A stretch of DNA of 64,000 nt from Margaritifera margaritifera (taxonomy: Eukaryota; Mollusca; Bivalvia; Unionida; Margaritiferidae), in NCBI GenBank assembly GCA_029931535.1, contig JAQPZY010001659.1:3230001-3294000 (forward strand), in the 5' to 3' direction. How positions within the stretch are numbered: position 1 is the first letter of the stretch; each line of letters begins with the position of its first letter. Positions 38,423 to 53,400 of this stretch are shown here, piece after piece. Under the pieces are notes generated by a model. That model was not told the DNA's origin and did no database searches. It saw only the letters and a list, made by a program, of their open reading frames with translations. A program made the position numbers and the translations under genes.

Positions 38423-41400
38423 TGTATTCATTTATTTCCTCATTTACTTATTTTATTTTTTTATCAGGTCAGAATCACCAATCATCTTTTATTTTTCTCC
38501 GACTACATTGTATGTAGTATTTCTGAGCACTGCAGTTTTGCTGGCTTTTTGTGATTTCATTTCCAAGCTATGTAAGCTGGCAATTGACATCTGCTTTGAT
38601 GATTTAATGGAGTGCTTTTAAAACAGTGGCTGTTGTATAAGAAAGGAAACACGGCTCGGGACACAGTACAAGTATATCAGTTATGCTGAGTTCATCTGCT
38701 CAGCCACAGATGGGAACCAAGCTGGTTCAATATTGTAAAAAATGTATAAAAAAACTACATGACCATATGGTCATGTTTATTAAATTACTTCAGTATACAG
38801 TCAAATCTTTCAATAGTGGCCAGCAATGGGAAAAGCCAAAACTGACCTTTGTACACAGGTGACCTCTGTACATAGGTTCACCTTTTAAATTTGGTTTTTG
38901 AACAAATAACATGCACCAAATATCATTATTGTTAAAATTATTATTACATTATCAAGATTGTTTTATGTGCACTATTCATCAAAATCATAAAATGTGTGTA
39001 TATGTTATTCTCTCCCAAATGTATGTTCCACACAAGATAGCTGTATCCTGCTCACTTTAATCCATCCTATAAATTAAATCATCACTGACTTAAAATAATC
39101 ACTGATCTTAGTTTGTTTTGTGCACGATGAGAAAACAATAATGTCACTACTGATTGACAGCTTACATATGACTGTAAAACAGAGGACTGATTCTTTGGTC
39201 AGCCAACTTGTATAAGTTAGGTTTGGAAACAGCTATTCGCACTTTAAAAATTACATCTAGATTAGCCAGTTGCTCAGCTCGCTGAGATCAAAACACAGTC
39301 ACCTTATGTGAGAACCCTGTGATGAATAGGAAATCAAAAGAAGCCATATATGATAATTGCTATTCTTTGTGACCCCATGAACCAAAACTTCACCTGCCAT
39401 TAAAGACAAGTTTTAAATACTGAATGCCTCCCAACCCTAATGAAAAGGGATGTAACTTGTATCTCTTCTCAAAGATGAACTTTTCATCTGGGAGAGCTTT
39501 AATTCACAGGCAAATAGATAGAGATATTGAACTATACCTGTCACATTGGCACAAAAGGCGACTTCCATTTCTGCTGCGATATCATGACTACTTTTCCCAC
39601 CAGTGTGCAAACAAATTGCTTCAACCCTCTACCCTAATGATAAAATCCGCCTCGCTTTCGAATTTGACATATTGACACCTTTGAGTTATACTGTCTACAT
39701 GACTGGAGTATGGACTACAAGCTAGATAAGAAATGTTTACATATTGATTCACACGATATTCCTTTATCTAAACAATGCCTTCCTCATGCAACAAAAATTT
39801 AGTTTGTGTAGACTGTGCAGTCACTGTAAATATGCGCCAGTGACTGCTTAAGGCATGGAAAACCATTGTTTGGTTAGGAAACACCTGGCAGCTCACCATT
39901 TAAGGCAGGTGACCATTACATACAGGAAATTTGTTGGGGGGGAATTAGAATGGCCATTGTGAACTGGTGACTGCTGAATAAAGGTGACCATTAGAACAGG
40001 TTTGACTGTATAGAAATAAGTACATGGTTTAAATTTCTGTGTGAAATTTCTGGGGAAAAAGGATTTTGTTTTCTGTTTGCATGTTTCTTTTCCATTTGGA
40101 TTATTTTTTTTATTTCTGCATCAGATTTATACATAAACAAAAATTTTTATTTGTGAAGATGGTCGCAAATGGCTGCAAATCTGTGGAAGATGACCCCCGT
40201 TCTGGAAGACCACTGTCTGTGATTAGAGAGCAGGAAGTGGTTGCTGTGAAGGAGGCAACTGATGAAGATGCTCAGTACAAAGTGGAAGATATTTCTATTA
40301 TCATAGGCATAAATTTTCTTCTGTTTGTAATATATGGAAGAATAATCTGAGGCTCAGAAGGTTTGTGCTAGATAGGTCCGACATTTGTTGAATGCTGCTG
40401 AAAGACAGACTCAAGTTGAAATTGCCAAACAGCTATTCACTAAATATGAAAAGAGTGATCAGAGATGTTTCAATGAGATTGTTACAAGTGATGAAACAAG
40501 GATTTACTTTTCTGAACCTGACTCAAGAGAAAATAATAAAGTCTGGATCAAAGAAAACAACTAGAGACCACAAATCACTGAATGTAGTCAGACTGTCAAG
40601 ATAGTTTTATATGCATTATTTTTGTATGCATCAAGTTACCTGAGCCTGACTAGACTAGTCACTGGACATTTTTATGCCTAAAACAATGGAGATTATAATT
40701 CTCATGTATCAACAAAAGTTGCTATCTCCCCACCCCCCTTTCCTGCAACTCTTAACCGAAAAATTTGAGTCCCTAACCTATGCCAAGGTCAATGTTTATG
40801 AACCCCATCTCTTGCAAATTATCAAGGAGGTATACTTTCACATATTCATCTAATGAAAATAACTGAATTTCAGCACTTTACAGGTGTGATATTGCAGATG
40901 TAATTTGTTTTATTATATATTTAATAATAAGATATTGAAAAATATGAGTGGGGGAGAAAAATTGTATCACCACAGTGGCAATACCACTTTTATTGCCACA
41001 GTGGAGATATCACTTTTGGAACTACTTTCTTTTCCCATTTAGGAAATATATCTGCCCTTATGTATGTTATTTGAATCTAGGCCTATTTCATATTTCTTCT
41101 TCTTCTGCTCCTTCTCTCTCTGTCTCTCTCTCCATCAGGATGAACAGATCTTAAAATGTGTCAAGACTGCAGACCCTCTAGTATACATTTATTTAATCAA
41201 TAAGGAGGCACCATAGAAAAATGCCTAAAAACAAATTCAACAGGCTTCAAGTATTAACTTTTTAATTAGTTTTCCACATGAATCCTGCAAATTATTTTTG
41301 ACTGAACTTACATGAACTGTTGCTATTCAATATTCTGACACCCATACAGTACTGTATGCCTTTTACACTCTATAAAAAACAGACACATTTTTAGGAAAAA

Positions 41401-44400
41401 TGCTTGGTTAAATATAGTAATAAAATTGTTTAAGTAGAGATTCCAACTCTCAACAAACTAATAATCATGTCTGAAAATTATGGAGAAATCGGGCATTGAG
41501 TGGGATGAGTGTTGATTGCAAACAGAAATTAAGTGACAATCAAAATTTGGGTGCAGCATCTGTTACCAAAGTAGACTGCAAGCTTGCCAAGGCCTAAAAG
41601 TCACACTTTAATGCAGAAATGAACAAAATTAAGAACCAAAAACCATACAAGTAAACTCACAATCATTAAAATCTTTTGTTTAAAGATGATATGCTCTGAA
41701 ATCTGTCAGATGTGACCACTCTGTTATGTTTCTACAGTATCCCCACGTCAACAATGTTCACTGTATCAATATGTGCAAGAAATTTTTTAACGAAAATAAA
41801 AATCTCATCATTTTTGTTTCAAAAGTCATTCATTTGACAAAATACACAATCTGAAGTATTATTTGTACAAGCTAAATTTGTAAAAGGTAGCTGTCTTAAA
41901 ATTATTGTAAATTTCAGAACTTCTTTTATGAATGTAGTAATGCAGCCATTAATTGCATTGGCAAATCCATGCAAATCGATGGTTTTTGCATTAAAAAATA
42001 TATAATAAAAAGAAAATCTACATTTTTTTAGTAGATATAAGGAAATATTTCACTTGTGAAGTGGAAACATTTTGTATTGTCACTAGAGACTTTGCCACTT
42101 CACTCGTGAAATATTTCCTTATATCTACTCAAAAAACATAGTTATCATCAATTTACTAGTTTATATCACAATAAAGTTACCGTAATATTTTTAAAATGAG
42201 CATTTTGTCTTTTGAGTCTAAACCCAATGGAGTTCAAAACAGTCAGACTATTTCCTGCAAATGGATAAACTTTTGATTCAAGAGGCTGAAGGTACCTTTG
42301 ACTGCAATGTGGAAATTCCAGCCCACAAAAACGAAAGCAGTCATAAAAAGTAAATGATTTTACTTGCCAGCTCTGCTACAATTACAATCCATGGCAAAAT
42401 TAAGTTTTTAAAGTCACATCAGTCATATTCCACTATCATTAGTCAATTTTACTGATTTCTTAACACTTATACATATACATCATGAACTGTTACCTGTCAA
42501 ATCCCGCACATGTTCTTTAAGTTTGGCTACTGTATTGTCTAATGGAAATGTGACATCATATTTCTGCTTATTAAAAATGATCTTAAAATCCACAGTTTCT
42601 TCATCAGGCTGTGATATATCTGTAAAGACAAAAACTGTGCATGTACCAGCAAATTATCATTGAATGATTTATCCTTTAAGTATTAAAATTGGATAGTAAG
42701 TGAATATTATAAATAAAATATGAATATTATGACAATTTGCAAATATTACAGCAGTATGATACAAATATTACCTGGTAAGCTGACTGATTTTACCATTTCA
42801 TAGAGCAGAAACTAGAATGTAACCTAATTCTCTCACCTCAAGTCAAATTGATCCCAAATTCTGCAAAGCTTTGGAACTAATTACAGAACTGTTATAAGTA
42901 TGCAGCTATCAATTTAACATATCATGTGATACTAACAATACACTGCTACAACTTAAGATGGCAAATGTTACAATAAGTTTCAAGTTTTTTGTTATAAACA
43001 TCATCAAGTATCAGTGTTACCTTATAAGGGTCTATTCAAGAATACACAAGTGTGAATTTATACTAGTTTTTAAAAAAAAATCATGCCAAAAAAATTAACT
43101 GACTGCACAAAAATCATGCATCATATTGGTAAGCCCTACCTTATGAACATCATTAAGTTTCTCCTATAAATAAAATTCCTCCCTTTTGAATTGGGGGGGA
43201 GGGAGGGGGAGGAATTTATTTCCTAAATTTTCATTTGTAGGATAGACCCTGCCTTATTATGATAAACTTTAACAAAATCCTCTCAAGTTCATTCAATGTC
43301 TGAAACTTCCTTCCTGCCATTTCCACTACATATTTTACTTCCCTTTACCAGTCAATTTAGAAAGTCATAACTGTGGCACCCCGGGCAGGCTGGTAAATAG
43401 AGATCTTACAATATAGTGGAATCACTTATCTGTAACAGATATACATTACTTCCAACAATTATAACATAATATTTTTACCATCTTAACAAATGAAAATATA
43501 AGCTGAGCTGGAACATTAAAAGTACTAAAAACAATTGTATTAATAAAAGGTTCTGTGACATCTCCGTCTATCTAACAAAGGCATTCTAACTTCTATTGGG
43601 TATGTGACTAAAGGGGAGGGGTGATAATTTTCCAACAAATGATTACTGTGTGTATCATTGCTTGTGTATGGATCAGGTTCTGACTGTTGCTGTATACTGC
43701 TTTCATCTCCTCCAGGGTCATTTGTCTCTTGTGTGTCAACAGTTTCTACAATCTCATTTGTCGCACAAATATCACCACTTTCGTTTCCAGGTTCAATCAT
43801 GGCATTTGCTTCTAGATGATAAGAAATCATACAGAAAGAGAAAATTAGTTATTATCTCATTAAATTATCCAAAGTAAATTAAGCTTAGAAAAGTCTGCTA
43901 CCCTCATTGCAAAAACAGTGTTCCATTTATTCACTGGATTTAAGTCCCTTTTAAAACCAATTAACAATTACAAGAGCACTGGTAAACATTGGAATCTATA
44001 GACAAAAATCAAAGAAACAGCTCAAATCTCCTATGCTTTTAGTTTATGACAACCATTTACGACACTAAACAAATTTAAGTTAGATACAGAATCATGATTC
44101 AATTGATAAGTCATAATTTGATTCTAATGGCACATCAACACATATAAGGTTATATCATGCCAAGGTAGTTGGAGTAAAGTGTCTTGCACTGAGAGACACC
44201 ATGGCAGCCAAACCAGCCTGGTCTGAGCAGGATTCAAACACACACTTCCCTGGTCACAAGTCTGGCATACTGATGACTGAGCCACTGTGGCTTCTTTCCA
44301 AATGGATATGGAAATCTGGAGTCAGGAAAAGAATGTCATGTTTTATTTTTAACCAAAGAATGCCTGCAGTAAGTTGTATGGTAGACAGTATATATGTAGT

Positions 44401-47400
44401 AGCATTTAATTTCACCTCAGCACAATAGTAGCTACATGGTGCCAACCAAAAGTAAAGTTAACAAAATGTAAAAATGAAGAATTGCACAAAAACTTTAGAA
44501 AGATAAACACTTCCAAAGAAATGTAAACATGAAGTACAACAAGACAAATATGAAAGGTTGATGTCAAAATTCTGTAAAATGTATATAAAAAAAAAGCTAT
44601 AGATAACACATCTCAATTCCTTAAAATATATTGTCAACATTTGTTATATAAACCGCATTCCCTCAAAAAATCCAAGATTTTCTCAGGCAGTACATCATCT
44701 AACAGTTTTTCCATCACATTCACATCAAAATACTTCTGTCTGACAGAGTGGAAGTCAAGAAGAAAACTATGAAAAAGCCCTCTACTTGTTTCAACATGGA
44801 AAAGCTCCATATGTCAAAAATCATTTGGGGTTATAAAAACAATCTCTGTTTAGAATGTATTTTAAAACAGGAACAACCCATTCAAATTAAATTATATATT
44901 TCCACATCTCTGCTGAAGAGGAATTTTTAGTATGATTTTTCTAATAATTCTTCTTTTTAAAGTATTAATGATTTTCACATCAAATGTGGCATCGCTAGGA
45001 AAAAGCCTAAGTTGATAAGAATTGCTTGTACCATATATTACGCATTAGGTTCCTTTGTGGTAATGCTGAACAAATTCTTTAAACATTATTTACTGTTGAA
45101 AACATGTTCATTAAAAAACATTTTATTTTAAAGAAACTCTGTTTCAAGTTTGTAAGCCACTGCAAAATTTCTTAGTCATTGTAGATCCTACAAAAGCATC
45201 CCATGTGCATGTTCAGGCAGTATGTATGGTTTGCATTATAAAAAAAAATTCAGAAAGTACATATATGTATAAGTACAACATATAATCACACAATGAACCC
45301 AAGGCTGTTCTACCTAAATTGACAGATATATTCAACAAAACATGTTTCACAAACCGAACCCTGCCATAATAAGAGGAGAAAATATTACAGCAAATGAAAC
45401 AATTGTAAGTTGAGCAAGGTGTGGCATGCACATTGCCAATGTTTTACATATAAATAGTTGTCAGCTACATGCAAAATGGGCAAAAGGTTGAGTTCCTAAT
45501 CGTTGAGATTAAATGGCATTACTTCAGTTATTGTATACCATGTACACATTTTGAAATTTTCGTAAATGTTGCAGCCTTAACCAAAACCCTGTAAAGAATT
45601 AGTTATTTTTACCCCAAATGATCTCTATACTGCAATTCAACAAATACATGTACCACAGCTAGTGCAATTTCTATCCCTAGTACTGACCCAAAAATTTTTT
45701 AATGTAGCCAACAGTCAAAATTAATTTTGCTTGCTTCTCACAGCATTCCGTATAATAATGACAAGAGCTCAAAATATGCAGCACCTTCAACTTTTAGCTT
45801 ATTTTTCTTTTTTCTTTATCATTTTAACACACTGAGGGGCTGGAAGAGAATACATTTTCTGGTAGCTCAGGGCAGTTTTAACAGTTTGCAGTGAGAGTTA
45901 AATGTTCAGTTCAGCAAAGACTTTAATATAAAAAGTTTTAAAAAATTTGTATTTGTATTTGTTGGCAGTATTTTTAATTTTCAATAAAATTTCAACTGAG
46001 TTGAGTTGAATTTTAAGATTTTGCAGTGGAGAGCATAACATTGTCTCCAGCTTTATTTGAAGATGGTAAAGCATTGATCTTTATTTCTGTTACATGTTCA
46101 AGCAATTCAAGATAAATAAATTTGGACTTTTTGGAAAGATAATTGCACCAAAACATACATATGTTCTAATGCTGAAACAATGATTATTTAATTTTAATGA
46201 ACCAATATAAAGACTTTAAATGATTTATTGTGATTACTTGGTCAATGACATTTCCAAGGAATCAAACCAATAAATCACAAGTAATGTTGCTAAGGGTGTA
46301 CGTATGCGTGTACATGTACGTGTGTCAGATGAAATTTGACTCTAGGGTTGGCTCATTAGCTCCTTGAACAATTTTTTTAGTTAAACATAATGAAGTCAAA
46401 ATGTACTCCAACCAAAGAGACTTAAGTCAAAATGTAATCAGTCTAAAACATAATCAAGTCAAAAGATAATCACAGAGTCAAACCATGATCATATATGTGA
46501 TTATACAAATTTGTATAAATGTTTTGCCAACCTTAACCATTCATTTTTATACTACACATGTACAGTTTGTTTAAAGTAAACACAGAACAAAAACACTGCC
46601 ACTGCTCCCAACAAACGATGGAGAGCCATTGGCGACAGAGATTGCTCTTTCAACAGGCTGAATGAGGCTGCTGAAAAGAAGTCAGCATGCAAGGCTATGG
46701 TTACTAGTGACCTAGCCTTTTGCTCTGAGGATTCCAGTGTCTTCACAGGAAGGTGAGCCCAGGTCCTCGTGGAATACCCACTTGAGCCAGCTAGAAGCAG
46801 CAATGTAGAGGGGGAGGGGACAGATCACCCCTTATGTTGTCTAGCAAAGTCTTGGCCCTTTTGCTAAACCTTTGAGAGAGCTCCTAGATCATAACTGAGT
46901 GAGGCAGTAACAAGAGATTTGGTTGAGAGTTCATCTGAGAAAGTTTCTCCAAACTGGAGAACAATTTTGAATCACCAGAACCTGAAGGTTTGGGACACAG
47001 GTCACTTAGCAAGAGGCAGTAAACCTCATTTACAGTTTTATCAAAGGACCAGCTATCCTCCTCCTATGTTGCCTTAACTGATGGGTGAGAGGAGGCAGGG
47101 GACCTGAAGTGAGGGGGTAGTCTCAGTCTGTTCTGTGTCAAACTCGTGCACATCAACGAGGACAGAAAAGACGTCTTCATCCTGCTCTCTCTCCTGGGAG
47201 GCTGGACTATGTGACCCAATGTGTTTCTGTTCTGGTGGAGACTTGGGGGGAGGAGGAACTTGAACTGGTAACTCTTCCTGTGGAGCTAACAAACTGTTCT
47301 TAGCAGTGGACTCAACATGTGGTTTAGGGCGACCCTCCACCCGCCTAGACCATTTGGGGGAAGATCTATTCCCCTCCCTCAATTCTGACCCAACTTCATA

Positions 47401-50400
47401 AGACAATGTAGGTCCATGGCCTGCAGCCATGACCTCACTACCATGCAATCAAGGTCCAGAAGTCCACGGCTGCATGCAGGGAAAGGGTCAATCACCCCAC
47501 ATCCCATAGTGATTTAGAGAGATAATAGGGAAGGGGGATACCAATCTGATCCCCTTCCCTAATCTGGCATCTGTAAGCTGATTCCAAAGTCCTTTGCAGG
47601 ATAAAATGGCAGCCAAAAGAGAGGGGGAAGACTCTGCCCAATCCTATCCCAGTACTGTAGGGGCTCCAAAGACCAATGCCCGGTCACTGGGCAGAGACCC
47701 ATTAGGCAACTCAGATCTTTAGGAAGACCCTTCCCCAGACATGATACTTAGATCTGAGCTCTCCCCTTGCTGGGGGACTCAATCCCCCAGGGCATGACTT
47801 ACTTTCAGCCCGTGCCAAGCTGTGGGTTAGTAGAGGGTGCTGCTCCCCCTTACAGAGGGGGGGGGGGGGCACTTCACTCTCTGAATAAGAAAAGGTGCTG
47901 CTCCTCCACAAGGGGAGGTCATGGCACGGAGGGTGCTACTCCTCCCTAACAGAAGAGAGTGACTCACTCTCCACCCATTTATAACCTCCCTGGGGAGGGG
48001 GCACACTAATCCTAAGAGTCTCCAGAGTGACTTAAGTAATCCGGAAAACTCTTTAAGAAGACAAGGATACCTTCTTCCTTGCTTTATTGGTGTGTCTACT
48101 TTCTGCGAGATACCAGACCTCGTTCGACCACAGGCTATAGAAGGAACAACCATCTGTCCTCTCACAGAGTGTGCAAGAAAAGTAAGTGGGGGGGGGGGGG
48201 GGGTCCCAGGGGGATTTCCTGTGACTACATGTACCCATGTACCCACACCTTGCTTGGACGTTGTTCCTGTAAAAGAGAACTGAAAAGATGATTTTTTATG
48301 CAAACAATTTCTTGCAACAAATAGTAAAAACAAGGTATTGCATGGACCAAGTCTACGCTAATATAATAAGTTCAGCAAGAAGTCACCTTACTTGGGTGTT
48401 TTCACAAGATTAAATGCTAAATACGAAGCAACGCTAAGCTCAGAACAGAAAAATGCAATATAAACAAGTCAACCAGGCTTAAAGAAAGCTAGGGACTACT
48501 AAATTAGCAAAAAGCCTGCAGGTTGCAATTGCTAATAATAATGGAACAAAATCAAGGAAGGCTATCCAAAATTAAAATTGAAACAGAACCTGTGTTTGAT
48601 AAACGAGCAAGAGATATGATGGTAAAACGTGGTGTGCAACCTGCTTACCACATAAAATTATCACAATTCAAGATATAGGTAAGGTTTATTAAATGATTTG
48701 TAAGGAACAATAAAATGGATAAAGGCAAGACCGTAGACTGCAATTATGCAAGGATAGGGAAATTAAACAAAATACCTACCCTTAGCTACGAAAAGCATAA
48801 CCAAATTTGAAACACTAATGCCCTGCAAAGGGGTAAAAAGAATAAAATAAAATGCCAAGACGTACACCACGTGTATGGAACAAATGCTAAAAACTCTCCA
48901 GAGAGCTTAATTAAACAGCAATAAAACTTGATCTGGGTATAATCCTAACATTTATGAAGAATAAGCACACAAAAGAATAGTAATTCGCTTGTTGACCCAT
49001 GAAGTGGCGGCTAAATCTTCTTGACGTAAACGATGTTGGAAATATCGACTGAGAAAATAACGAAAGTGGCAGTACACATGGGCAATATGTGCAGGGTGTC
49101 CCAGGGGCAATCCAGTGTTCTGGAATCTTCTGATTCACCCTAATGGGAGGACGAATTTTCATCATATGGTCAGTATATTTTCCTCTCGGAAAAGTACCAG
49201 TTATGCAATAGCAACAGGTATGGTATTACTGATATTAAAATCCAAATTCATGTTATAACAAAGAGTGTTATAGCAGGGTTTCACTGTATATCACTGTATA
49301 TCCAATTATTAAACAACAGACTTTCAAGATACAACCATTTCAGGACATTTAGATAATGTCATACTACTAAAGGCATCTTTAAATACTTCTTTTATCCAAT
49401 GGCAATTTTTCAATGGAATTTCCTTTCTAATCATATTGTAAAATTACCACACCTGGAATGTTTCAGTCATGCTGGAGGAAATTGTTACCACATCAACCAT
49501 AATTTTATAGCTCTTTTAATATGTTACCATAACCTATTATCTTAACCTTTACATGGTATCAGAACTCATTATCCTAATCTTGTAAGCCTTTTAACATTAA
49601 CATTTTAAAAAAAATTTAAAAATTCTCTTAAACTTATCTCAAACTTTCTCTTCACTTACAAGTCCAGACATGTATGTTGCTAGAAATCCCCTCATGGGGC
49701 TGAAGCAAAAAATAGACTGATAGATTGATAGATAGCAGGGTCTATTCTAGAACTGAAAATTTGAAGAAGAAGAAAGGGGAATTTCCTAAAATAGGAGGAA
49801 TTAAACAAAGAAATAAAGATGAGGCTTGTAAATATGATGCTCGATTATTGTGAATTTGGAGGAATTTTCAGCGTGTTTTTCTAGAAATTTGCATGAATTC
49901 AGCAATCATGTATCCTAAATAGATCCTTAGATAAAACTACTATTATGATCAGAGTGGTGCATCAAGTTGTTATTGACACTTTTTATTATGTTCTGATATT
50001 ACTGGCTCCAATGAGTAGAGATTGCCACAAGTTGTGCTTGGCATGCCCATGGTTATCCAAGCTAGGTATACAGCCCCTGGAAATAAGGGGGGGGGGGTCA
50101 ATGTCTTACTGTCTTAATACTCAATGCTTTTTCTGACTGAAATAAATAAAAGCTCAATCAAGTGGTTGTGTTTTCAAAATCAATTTGCATCCATTTCAGT
50201 GGGCTTGATTTGACATATTTATTGTGTGAAAGTAAATTAACTCTTGTTTAACTGACTTCAGCATTCCTCTACTACCAATGCTATTTAACCAATGCAATCA
50301 CTTGACTTTGCCAGGATTTACTTTGATCCTAAAAAAGGCATCAGAGTGAGTATAGCACAACTAAAATAATTAAACTCAAAGCAGAGAGCCCCTGAGCTTC

Positions 50401-53400
50401 CAAGTCAAATTCTCAGAGAATGCACCTTTCCTCTGTGTAATGCATCCCCTTGATGTGCCTCATTTTCCCTCCGTGATGCTCCCCTTTTTATACTTTTGGT
50501 CAACCATGGCCATTCTGCAGAATAGCTAATGGCTAGACTTAGGTAAAAAGGCAAGATGCCAGTGTGGCTAATTAACAGTTAATCCTTCTTTGATGTGATG
50601 CCTTAAAGAAACCAATGTTCTATTGAATGTGTATGTAAGCACCTGTGATTGTTCAGCAAAGAAACAATGCCCTTTGTTGTTTTAACGGTGCTTAAATTGG
50701 TGATGACATATATAAATCATGAAAGTAATCAAAGCTTTCTCATAGTTTGAGTTAGACAATACTGTTAAATCATCAATAATAATAATAATAACTGCTACTT
50801 CAGTACGTGTGACTTGGACTAAGGCACTAAAGTATCAGTAGACACTTTTTAAAGGAGTGCAGAAAAGTACTTTAACTGGTAAAAATGAGTCAGTAAATTC
50901 AGTTTTCATTTTTCAAGAAAGAGACTTGTAGTGAAAATGGCACTAATGCTAATACATAGCAAAAAATACATGACAGTGAGAGGATAACTGAAGACAACAA
51001 AGAGAACTTGAACTTGGAATGTAAATTTAATGCCGACTCCATCTTGACTATGTTGAAGGACACTGATAAAAACGGCAGAAGAACTATGAACATGAGACCT
51101 GAGTGCGAGAAGCAGTTCTCATAGTTGAAAAATGCAGAATCAGATGGTACATGTACATCAAAACCAACTTGTGAGTGGTGTAAGACTGCTGGAAAGCAAA
51201 TTCCTTTCACTTGAAATGGAAATACTAACTTGTAGCTATCAGACTTTAGCCATCACAAAATTAACCTAGATCATTTGCCAAAAAGACAATCCCATATGCT
51301 GTTGAGAAAACTCTCTTAATTTGTGTGAAAAATGATGAATGCAAAGCAGTACAGTTCCATACAATGAAACAGTAAATAAATTAATCAGAATAATGGAGGA
51401 GCATTCTGTACTTGAAGCCTTTGAAACCAAAATGCCATACATATATTTATTAGGTCAAACAGGGAAAAGTAAAGAAACTAACTCATTTGAAAAACTAGTT
51501 TGCAGATTGTCGAGTGCTGTATGATATAAAGTTTTTGGGAAAATTACTGAAAAATATTTCTCTCTAATGTAATCTTATAAGGCTAAGAATTTAATCCAGA
51601 TATGTAATAAAAATAATGATATGTACTTTTTTATTTTCCATTCTATCCTTCTGAAAGTGAGGGACTCGCCAGTTTATGCCAGGGACTCTCAGAAATATGC
51701 TGGAGACTCTTGTCTTCCATGAGTGAAGAGTCTGGGACTCATCCTGACAATCTGTTGAGAGCCCTGTCAAAGCTGTGCAACAGTGTCAATATTGACTGTC
51801 AGCTATGCGAAATATTCTTGAAAATTGGTCTCCAGTTTCCCTGACAGAGCAGACAGAACAGAGCTAGAGGGAATTGAGTATTACGGCAGAAAGATGTGGA
51901 CCTCCCCTTCCGCCATCATACCTTTCAAAGTCTACATGGTAGATCTTAGAACTAGATTAGACATACAAATGTGTACATGTTGAAAAGCTTTGAAACAGAG
52001 AACCTTGTGTGTCTTTGATAAAGACCATTTTTTAAATTCTAACTGTTTCTAACAAAAACACGTCTAGTAAAGCTCGTAAACCTGTCCTGATAATGTGAAA
52101 TTGGTGAATGTCAACTTTTACAGCAACAATCAACAAAACAAGAATCACTGTTAAAAATGTTCATCTCAAGCAATTTTCTTAATGCCTTTGACCCTTTTGT
52201 TCTTACTCTTTATGAGTACGTTTTGCCTTGGTTACGTTTTGACTCGAAGATGTTTCGACTGGTCCTCTGTTATTCCTCGAAAATACGTGATATTAAGAGA
52301 CCAGCTGCGACAGCATAACAACAGATTTTTTATCATCATTCGTACTTGATAATAATTCTGCACATATTTTCACAAAACACACATTCAAACTGGTTAAATT
52401 ACAAATGTGACTTATTTCTTGTGTAAGAATTTTTTGTTTTCCCCCGAGTCGGCGTAGTTCAAAGCGCTTCAACTACATGTTGTTTCATGAACTCCACGCT
52501 CACTGATTGAACAGTTATCGACATATCCTGCGATGAAGTTACTTAAAGGTACACGCGATAGTATTTTTGATTGCTTTAAATATTTCCTGTATATACAATA
52601 AGGATGAAAATAAAGCAAAATTGTGATGAGTCATGATTTTCTACCTTCTGACGCCATATTGAATGTTGACATACTACAATCGCGACTTGTTTGTAAAGAT
52701 TCTCTCCCGAATATAATATTGGAATTCCGATACCGGTGTATTATCTGTTGCCACATTGACTATATTCTAAGTACTTCGGAATTAAAACAAATTAATTTGA
52801 GACTCCATTGATCAAACCGAAGCCAGTAAACGAATGATACCTGTGTGCTCGTCACCGTTTAGATGTAGAATATTTATTGGTACTATCACTGTGTTTTATT
52901 GTACTCTAAAAGCTAAATAAATTATATCGCGCATACACGCACACATACGCGGATTATATTTATTACAGTGTTTCAGTAAATATCTATGACATATATTTAC
53001 TTTTAGCCTAAGTATAAAAACAGTATCCCCTCTGCAGCTCGTGGCTATTCTAAATTATTATCTTACCAAAGAAATCCACTAGGCACTATACAAGAACGTT
53101 TGCCTCGTGTTCACAACTACCACATCACTATATGTAATCTAATACTATTTTTTATTTCCGCAGCATCAGTGTACCCAAAGAACTCGACTATCTTGGTTGA
53201 TTTATGGTGATTTCGCATAATTTTTAAGAAAGTAAGGTCAATTGTGGAAGACAATTAGTTGCTTTTTTTTTTTGGGGGGGGGGGACTCCAACACATTTAC
53301 GGCCATTGCCCGGCTTTCAAATTTATCGCTAAATATATATCTAAAAAGGAAAAGAAACATATCTGAGCAAATGTAGGTAATTCTTCGTCGTAATTCATCT

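Noticed and set aside
38290..38621. Hydrophobic, membrane-like open frames
   Set aside because: Arise from the ATTT microsatellite in three frames.
43540..43646. Extension of UBFD1 exon 2 to the frame's stop codon
   Set aside because: The residues after the GTAATC donor are not UBFD1-like, and splicing at 43646 restores phase with exon 3.
47827..48333. 168-codon Pro/Gly-rich frame on the minus strand
   Set aside because: Depends on homopolymer G-runs and lies in the DIRS fragment; no domain or splice support as a host gene.
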